From: Anderseniella sp963759095
GTDB lineage: Bacteria; Pseudomonadota; Alphaproteobacteria; Rhizobiales; Aestuariivirgaceae
NCBI GenBank assembly: GCA_963759095.1
Contig: CAVWYF010000010.1
Coordinates: 140,513-204,512 of the forward strand
Length of the DNA: 64,000 nucleotides
Direction: 5' to 3'
Position 1 is the first letter of the stretch. Each line of letters starts with the position of its first letter. Under the pieces are notes generated by a model, which worked only from the letters and a program-made list of their open reading frames with translations, had not been told where the DNA came from and did no database searches. The translations under genes and the position numbers were made by a program. Below are positions 59,259 through 64,000 of this stretch, piece by piece.

Positions 59259-60617
59259 TTATTTCTGAGCTGCAGCGAGTTCACGCTCAGCAGCGCGGAC
59301 ATCGTCAATGGCCGCCTGGTAGGCAAGCTCGCTGTGGTGATCGAGACCCTGCAGTTCGGCTTTTGCAGGGATACGCAACATGCCCATGCTGGCCATGATC
59401 TTCGAGACGATGTACGCCGGCAGGAAGCCAAGCACACCGAACATGATGATCGCGCCAATAAAGTTACCCAGCGGGTTAATGGCTGCATAGCCTTCATATG
59501 GCGACGATGGCTGACCCCAGAGCATGAAGCCGGCAATGGTCACACCGATGAAACCGGCATAGCCGTGTACCGCAACCGCACCAACTGCATCGTCGATCTT
59601 GAACTTGCGTTCGACCCAGTAGTGCAGCTTGTAGGCACAGAAAGTGCCGAAACCGCCTATGAACATGGCCTGTATCGGGTGGTAGAGATCGTTGCCGGCA
59701 GATGCGGCAATGATCCCTGCAAGGCCACCGGAATATGTCCAGAAGGCATCGCCCTTGGATACCACGTAAGCAACCAGCAACCCGCCCGACAAAGACATCA
59801 GGAAGTTGAAGGTGATGGCACCGAGCGTGGTTGGTGCGAGATAGATATTGGTTGCAGTCCAGGTAACACCGGTGATCTGGCCGTCAATGACTTCAGGCGA
59901 GATGATCGGAACGTTGCACGCGGCATAAAAGCCCCAGAAGCCCGTATAGATCAGGAACAGGCCGATGGTGACCAGCCATGGATTGTGCGGCGGGATATCG
60001 CGCGGCGTGCCGTCGGCAGCAAACTTGCCGAGACGTGGTCCGAGAACCACGAGGACACCAAGTGCATAGCCACCTGCAATCGCGTGAATAACACCGGATG
60101 CGTAGGCATCGTGATAGCCAAGTACCTTGACCATCCAGCCGGCGTAGTGCCAGCCCCAGGATGCATCAATGATCCAGAACACCGAGCCGATGAGCACCGC
60201 GTGAATCCAGAACGCCGTTGAACGAATGCGCTCAATAACCGAGCCGGAGACAATTGATGCGGCAGTCCATGAGAACAGCAGGAAGGCTGCCCAGAACACG
60301 CCGGTTATCCGGTCGCTGAGATTCGTCGCCATGGTCGGTGACCATGGTGCATTGGCTGATCCGTCTTCCAGACCGCCGATAAAGCCGGGACCATTTGGAA
60401 ATGCCCAGTAAATCCACCAGCCGAAGAAGAAGAAGGTGATGGTGACCAGCGGGATCAGCATCGTGTTCTTCATAAGTGTGTGCATGTGATTTCGGCGGCG
60501 GCTTGCGCCTACCTCATACATACAAAACCCTACGTGAATCAAAAACATGAAAACCACTGTCACCCAGTAATAAAACTCGGTGAACACCGTGGTGAGTGCT
60601 TCAACATTATTCCCCAT
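59259..60617 (-). CDS. amt: Ammonium/methylammonium transporter
   Basis: Encodes 452 aa with about 11 helices of the Amt/MEP/Rh family. Start MGNNVEALTTVFTEFYYWVT is unusual in beginning without a signal-like leader. Family signs: YEVGASRRRNHMHTLMKN, WGWHYAGW, the first pore His in YASGVIHAIAGGYALGVLVV and the second in VGAVAVHGYAGFIGVT. A C-terminal tail (LDHHSELAYQAAIDDVRAAERE) is cytosolic. No glnK/glnB gene is visible here. In this gene row it may take up methylammonium as well as ammonium. Confidence 0.92.
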   Translation of the reverse strand: MGNNVEALTTVFTEFYYWVTVVFMFLIHVGFCMYEVGASRRRNHMHTLMKNTMLIPLVTITFFFFGWWIYWAFPNGPGFIGGLEDGSANAPWSPTMATNLSDRITGVFWAAFLLFSWTAASIVSGSVIERIRSTAFWIHAVLIGSVFWIIDASWGWHYAGWMVKVLGYHDAYASGVIHAIAGGYALGVLVVLGPRLGKFAADGTPRDIPPHNPWLVTIGLFLIYTGFWGFYAACNVPIISPEVIDGQITGVTWTATNIYLAPTTLGAITFNFLMSLSGGLLVAYVVSKGDAFWTYSGGLAGIIAASAGNDLYHPIQAMFIGGFGTFCAYKLHYWVERKFKIDDAVGAVAVHGYAGFIGVTIAGFMLWGQPSSPYEGYAAINPLGNFIGAIIMFGVLGFLPAYIVSKIMASMGMLRIPAKAELQGLDHHSELAYQAAIDDVRAAERELAAAQK

Positions 60618-61020
60618 TTTTCTGCCTCCCTCTAAAGATGCCTTATGGACAATTAGTTTGATTGATTTATTTGGAAATATGCCTGTTAGTAAAAAAAGTT
60701 GAATGGAGAGGTTGCCTGCAAAAGCCTGCCGCTGTCAATATGCCGCACCAATGGCGTCGGGGAATTGTGGATGAAACTTAATCATAGAGGATTGAATGCT
60801 ATCTGCAGTTTTCTGCGGCTGGCGGCTGATGGTCATTCAACAATTCGATGGACTATGATCAGTCGGAATGGCCACGGGCGGAGCTCGTGATAGGGTTCAC
60901 AGTGATTTTTATTGAATCAGCGAAGAATCACAAACCGAAGCTCAAGGCATGAGTTTGGAACCGGGTGCGGGCGTGTGTCCGTACACACCTTTGCCCGCAG
61001 CAGTCTTGAGGTCTCCAGAG
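60618..61020. other. Non-coding stretch upstream of amt
   Basis: Some 400 bases between amt and the dispersed repeat. The first part is AT-rich and should hold the amt promoter. A plus-strand frame of 63 codons (60699-60890) has no ribosome site or recognisable features and is not called as a gene. I see no other structure. Confidence 0.5.
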
Positions 61021-61083
61021 CAACTTTGAAAGCGATTAATTTTACGGTTTTTGATTGATTCAATCAAAAACCAATACTGATCT
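61021..61083 (+). repeat. Dispersed palindromic repeat, copy B
   Basis: Pairs with copy A at 1414-1475 (opposite strand). It contains a perfect palindrome GGTTTTTGATTG-ATT-CAATCAAAAACC (61046-61072, 12-bp arms). It overlaps the last codon of the XRE-cupin gene and may act as its terminator, or as an operator. Confidence 0.7.
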
Positions 61084-61771
61084 ACGAGTTCTGTGGATAT
61101 GAAATGATCGACAGATAGCGTGCCGGCAGCTTGATATGGGTCTGGGGACCATGCGGTGCGTCGGCATCAAAAAAGAAACTGTCGCCAGGCTGCAGGATGA
61201 AGGTCTTGTCACCGTGCCGGTATTCAACCTCACCTTCCAGCATGTAGATGAACTCCATGCCGTCGTGCTGAAAGTCGGGGAAGGTGTCGGACTCTTCCGT
61301 CAAGGTAATCAGATAGGGTTCAACGATGACGCCGGAGGCGTTGGACCCGATATGGCCGAGCAGATTGTACTGGTGGCCGGCCCGCGTGCCGCGCCTGTCA
61401 GCCTCGTCGCCTGTGCCGGCTTTGACATGCACTGCTTCGCGCTGTTCTTCAAATCCGCGAAAGAACGATGTCAGCGGGATGCTCAGGGCATTGGACAAGG
61501 CCTGCAGTGTGGTCAGCGAGGGCGACGTTACCCCGTTCTCGATTTTCGACAACATGCCGATGGACAGGCCCGTGGTCTTGGCAAGGTCGGCAACGGTTAT
61601 GTTGTGCTGGCGCCGAAACGAACGGACTTCCCGGCCAATGGCGATTTCGAGTACTTTTTCTCGTGATTCACTCGTCTTGTGCGGGTCTTGAGAAAACACA
61701 GGCTTTGCTTCGCTTGAACCATTGGCTGGCTTTGCAAGTGTTTCACTCATGTCGTCCAGGTCTTTCTTCAT
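61082..61771 (-). CDS. XRE-family regulator with C-terminal cupin
   Basis: Encodes 229 aa (218-222 if the ATG at 61750, MSETLAKP, is used). Helix-turn-helix at about residues 45-100: GREVRSFRRQHNITVADLAK, TGLSIGMLSKIENGVTSPSL. A cupin sensor domain follows: FPDFQHDGMEFIYMLEGEVEYRHG, LQPGDSFFFDADAPHGP. This two-domain type controls amine, polyamine and amino-acid catabolism in many proteobacteria (PuuR-like). It is on the same strand as amt, 464 bases upstream of it, and is a candidate regulator of amt or mgs/gmaS. An inverted repeat lies in its own upstream region. Confidence 0.88.
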   Translation of the reverse strand: MKKDLDDMSETLAKPANGSSEAKPVFSQDPHKTSESREKVLEIAIGREVRSFRRQHNITVADLAKTTGLSIGMLSKIENGVTSPSLTTLQALSNALSIPLTSFFRGFEEQREAVHVKAGTGDEADRRGTRAGHQYNLLGHIGSNASGVIVEPYLITLTEESDTFPDFQHDGMEFIYMLEGEVEYRHGDKTFILQPGDSFFFDADAPHGPQTHIKLPARYLSIISYPQNS

Positions 61772-61839
61772 TCATCACTACCGGCAGGCAGTCGATGATC
61801 AAAAAATACGTCACTTCACTGAAATCATATAAGCGTGTT

Positions 61840-61863
61840 GACGGAAAAATCAAAATTTCCGTC
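61840..61863. promoter_or_regulatory. Inverted repeat upstream of the XRE-cupin gene
   Basis: GACGGAAA and TTTCCGTC are perfect 8-bp arms around an A-rich 8-base centre, 69 bases upstream of the first start codon. A further GTTCCGTCC occurs near 61910. Candidate autoregulatory operator for the XRE protein. Confidence 0.5.
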
Positions 61864-61968
61864 CTGTCGCTGCGAAAAGATCATAGTGTGTTCTTCACCC
61901 TCTAATGAAAGTTCCGTCCTTTTGGAAAAGCCTGCCGGGTGGTTTTTGTTTTTGCGAGTTGCTGATGA

Positions 61969-64000
61969 TCAGCGCCGGGCTCGAGCGTGTTTCCAGCCAT
62001 CAGGGCCAATCGCCGTGACGGCTTGATCTTGCCTTGAATGGTTTCCTGCGGGACGGCGGACCTCATCGGCATTGGCAAGGCCTCCCATATCATCTGCCAG
62101 GGTGGAGATCTCTGCCAGCAAGGGCGTTAAATCCTCCAGATGATGTGCAACCACATGAATGACACCATCTTCGGTCTGCAGCCTGCCACGTATGCCAATG
62201 CACCTGCTGCCCAGAATAACCGTGCGGTATTTCTCAAATGCCTTCGGCCATACAATGATGTTGGCGACACCGGTCTCATCCTCAATCGTGGCAAAGATGA
62301 CCCCCTTGGCTGATCCCGGCCGCTGGCGCACCAGCACAAGGCCGGCCACCTTGACCATGCGCCCGCCGGGTGTTGTCTGCAGTGCTTCGCTGTTTATATA
62401 ACGGTCTTGCAAAAGCCGTTGCCGCAGGAATGACAGGGGATGGGCTTTCAGGGAATAAGACAACGATTGATAATCATTGATGACATGCTCTCCCAACGGC
62501 ATGGGGGGCAGGTGAATATCGGGCTCACGCTGCAGGTCCTGCGCATCTGCTGCTGCAAACAGGGGTAGACGTTCTGAACTGCTTAACGGATCAAGTGCCT
62601 TCACGGCCCACAGCGCATCACGCCGGTTCATGCCGATGGAGCGAAAGCAATCGGCATCTGCCAGCTTTTCAATGACCCGGCGGGTCAGCCCCGACCGCAT
62701 CCATAAATCACGAACGCTGTCATAGCCGCTGGCGCGATGTTCAATCAGCAGGTTCGCGTCATCCTCGCCAAATCCCTTGACCTGTTGCAGCCCCAGCCGC
62801 ACTGCATGGGTGTTTTTCTGAGTTGTTTCCTGTTCACGATACTGTCTGGAAACCGGCACAGGTTTGGCGTCTGGTTCCAGCGTCGATAACCACACCGAAT
62901 GGTTGATATCGACATCGCGCACGTCGACGCCGTGTTCGCGGGCATCCCGGATCAACTGGGCCGGCGCATAAAACCCCATGGGCTGTGAATTCAGGATGGC
63001 GGCACAGAACACGTCCGGATAATGACACTTCAGCCAGCACGACACGTACACCAGCAGGGCGAAGCTGGCAGCGTGGCTTTCGGGAAAACCATAATCGCCA
63101 AAGCCTTCGATCTGCTTGAAACAATGCTCGGCGAATTCGCGGTCATAGCCGTTCGACACCATGCCTTCGACCATCTTGTGCTGAAATGAATTGATGGTGC
63201 CGACACGCCTGAAAGTCGCCATGGCGCGGCGCAGCTTGTCGGCTTCACCGGGTGAGAATTTAGCCGCCACGATGGCAATGTTCATGGCCTGCTCCTGAAA
63301 CAGCGGCACACCCAGCGTCTTGCCCAGAACTTCCGCCAGTTCCTCCTTGGGGAAACTGACCCGCTCCTTGCCCTGGCGCCGGCGCAGATAGGGGTGCACC
63401 ATGTCGCCCTGAATGGGGCCGGGACGCACGATGGCAACCTCGATGACGAGGTCGTAATAACAACGAGGCTTCAGGCGCGGCAGCATGGACATCTGGGCCC
63501 GGCTTTCGATCTGGAACACGCCGATCGTGTCTGCCCGGCAGATCATGTCATAGGTTGCTGTGTCTTCGTCAGGCAGCGAGGACAGGGTTTCTGTGCGCCC
63601 GTAATGGCTTTGCAGAAAGCTGAATGCCTTGCGGATGCAGGTCAGCATGCCCAGTGCCAGCACGTCGATTTTCAACATGCCAAGGCTTTCCAGGTCATCC
63701 TTGTCCCATTCAACGATGGTGCGGTCCTGCATGGCGGCATTCTCGATGGGGATGAGCGACGACAGCCGGTCTCGCGAGATGACGAAGCCACCCACATGTT
63801 GTGATAAATGCCGCGGAAATCCGATGATCTGGGAGGCAAGGTCCAGCATTTGTTTCAGATACTTGTCACTGGGATCAAGCCCGGCCCGCCTGGCGTCTTC
63901 GGCCTCGATCTCGCGGGAATAGCTTCCCCATTTGGTGCCCGATATGGCGGTGATCGCGTCATCGGATAAACCGAAAACCTTGCCCACTTCGCGCAGGGCC
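61969..64000 (-). CDS. dnaE2: Error-prone DNA polymerase III alpha-like (partial, 5' end off-window)
   Basis: The frame is open to the right edge (ALREVGKVFGLS follows the edge), so about 677 C-terminal residues of a protein normally near 1050-1100 aa are visible. Features: SQHVGGFVISRDRLSSLIP, IDVLALGMLTCIRKAF, the palm-domain VAIVRPGPIQGDMVHPYLRRR, GVPLFQEQAMNIAIVAA, FPESHAASFALLVYVSCWLKCHYP and an OB-fold near the C-terminus (GMVKVAGLVLVRQRP-like). The VRPGPIQGDMVHPYLRRR form and the lack of a tau-binding tail fit DnaE2/ImuC, which works with ImuA and ImuB in damage-induced mutagenesis. Those genes would be expected just beyond the right edge. Confidence 0.9.
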   Translation of the reverse strand, partial: ALREVGKVFGLSDDAITAISGTKWGSYSREIEAEDARRAGLDPSDKYLKQMLDLASQIIGFPRHLSQHVGGFVISRDRLSSLIPIENAAMQDRTIVEWDKDDLESLGMLKIDVLALGMLTCIRKAFSFLQSHYGRTETLSSLPDEDTATYDMICRADTIGVFQIESRAQMSMLPRLKPRCYYDLVIEVAIVRPGPIQGDMVHPYLRRRQGKERVSFPKEELAEVLGKTLGVPLFQEQAMNIAIVAAKFSPGEADKLRRAMATFRRVGTINSFQHKMVEGMVSNGYDREFAEHCFKQIEGFGDYGFPESHAASFALLVYVSCWLKCHYPDVFCAAILNSQPMGFYAPAQLIRDAREHGVDVRDVDINHSVWLSTLEPDAKPVPVSRQYREQETTQKNTHAVRLGLQQVKGFGEDDANLLIEHRASGYDSVRDLWMRSGLTRRVIEKLADADCFRSIGMNRRDALWAVKALDPLSSSERLPLFAAADAQDLQREPDIHLPPMPLGEHVINDYQSLSYSLKAHPLSFLRQRLLQDRYINSEALQTTPGGRMVKVAGLVLVRQRPGSAKGVIFATIEDETGVANIIVWPKAFEKYRTVILGSRCIGIRGRLQTEDGVIHVVAHHLEDLTPLLAEISTLADDMGGLANADEVRRPAGNHSRQDQAVTAIGPDGWKHARARR

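Noticed and set aside
60699..60890. Plus-strand 63-codon frame upstream of amt
   Set aside because: No ribosome site, no domain and lies in a likely promoter region.

Overview
The window reads as a chromosomal segment of an alphaproteobacterium, probably marine and methylated-amine using. The protein families point that way: TRAP and ProW-type transporters, trimethylamine monooxygenase, a DUF1989/GcvT TMAO demethylase, gmaS/mgsABC, an imuC-type polymerase and an FCD-type GntR regulator. Base composition is fairly even and moderately GC-rich. No rRNA, tRNA, CRISPR array, transposase or prophage was recognised. Family names come from recognising sequence motifs by eye, with no database search.

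Layout. 1-2.7 kb: the tail of a P-loop-like gene, a small exported protein, a decayed SDR remnant and a zinc-type alcohol dehydrogenase. 2.8-8.8 kb (minus strand): a GMC dehydrogenase, a TerC-type membrane protein and a TRAP transporter, divergent from an IclR regulator. 8.9-13.9 kb: the IclR gene, then agmatine deiminase and N-carbamoylputrescine amidase, a GFA-family protein, a crotonase and an EamA exporter. 14-19.1 kb: a TetR regulator with three clear operators facing a lipase-like hydrolase and a three-domain lysophospholipid transporter/acyltransferase/acyl-ACP synthetase. 19.3-20.5 kb: a HAD hydrolase and an Lrp regulator. 20.5-23.7 kb: the zinc uptake system znuA / znuCB-zur with two Zur boxes. 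23.7-27.9 kb: two acyl-CoA dehydrogenases and a crotonase-nitronate monooxygenase fusion. 27.9-34 kb: a surface-glycan-like cluster (three glycosyltransferases, a sulfotransferase, an ATP-grasp protein and a Mur-ligase-like protein).

34-61.8 kb is the most coherent part, a methylated-amine island. tdm (TMAO demethylase) is on the plus strand. tmoX-tmoV-tmoW-tmm (TMAO uptake and trimethylamine oxidation) is on the minus strand. A nitrilase and a GntR regulator follow. Two separate sets then each combine a glutamine-synthetase-like enzyme with a three-piece glutamate-synthase-like enzyme. Set 2 (54.6-58.9 kb) looks like the known gmaS/mgsABC methylamine system and sits next to an Amt channel, a tiny membrane protein and an XRE-cupin regulator. 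Set 1 (46.0-51.2 kb) differs: it has a divergent synthetase, retained Fe-S cysteines in the synthase and a 136-residue protein of unknown function. It is the best candidate here for an undescribed amine-handling pathway. Repeated ATTGGT half-sites, three of them spaced exactly 11 bp apart, sit in front of tmoX, the nitrilase and set 1, which suggests one local GntR regulon. The window ends inside a dnaE2-type (imuC) polymerase gene.

A caution: at least nine single-base frameshifts interrupt otherwise well-conserved genes, and eight of them are +1 insertions. This looks more like insertion-biased sequencing error than gene decay, but it must be checked before any of these genes is called broken.
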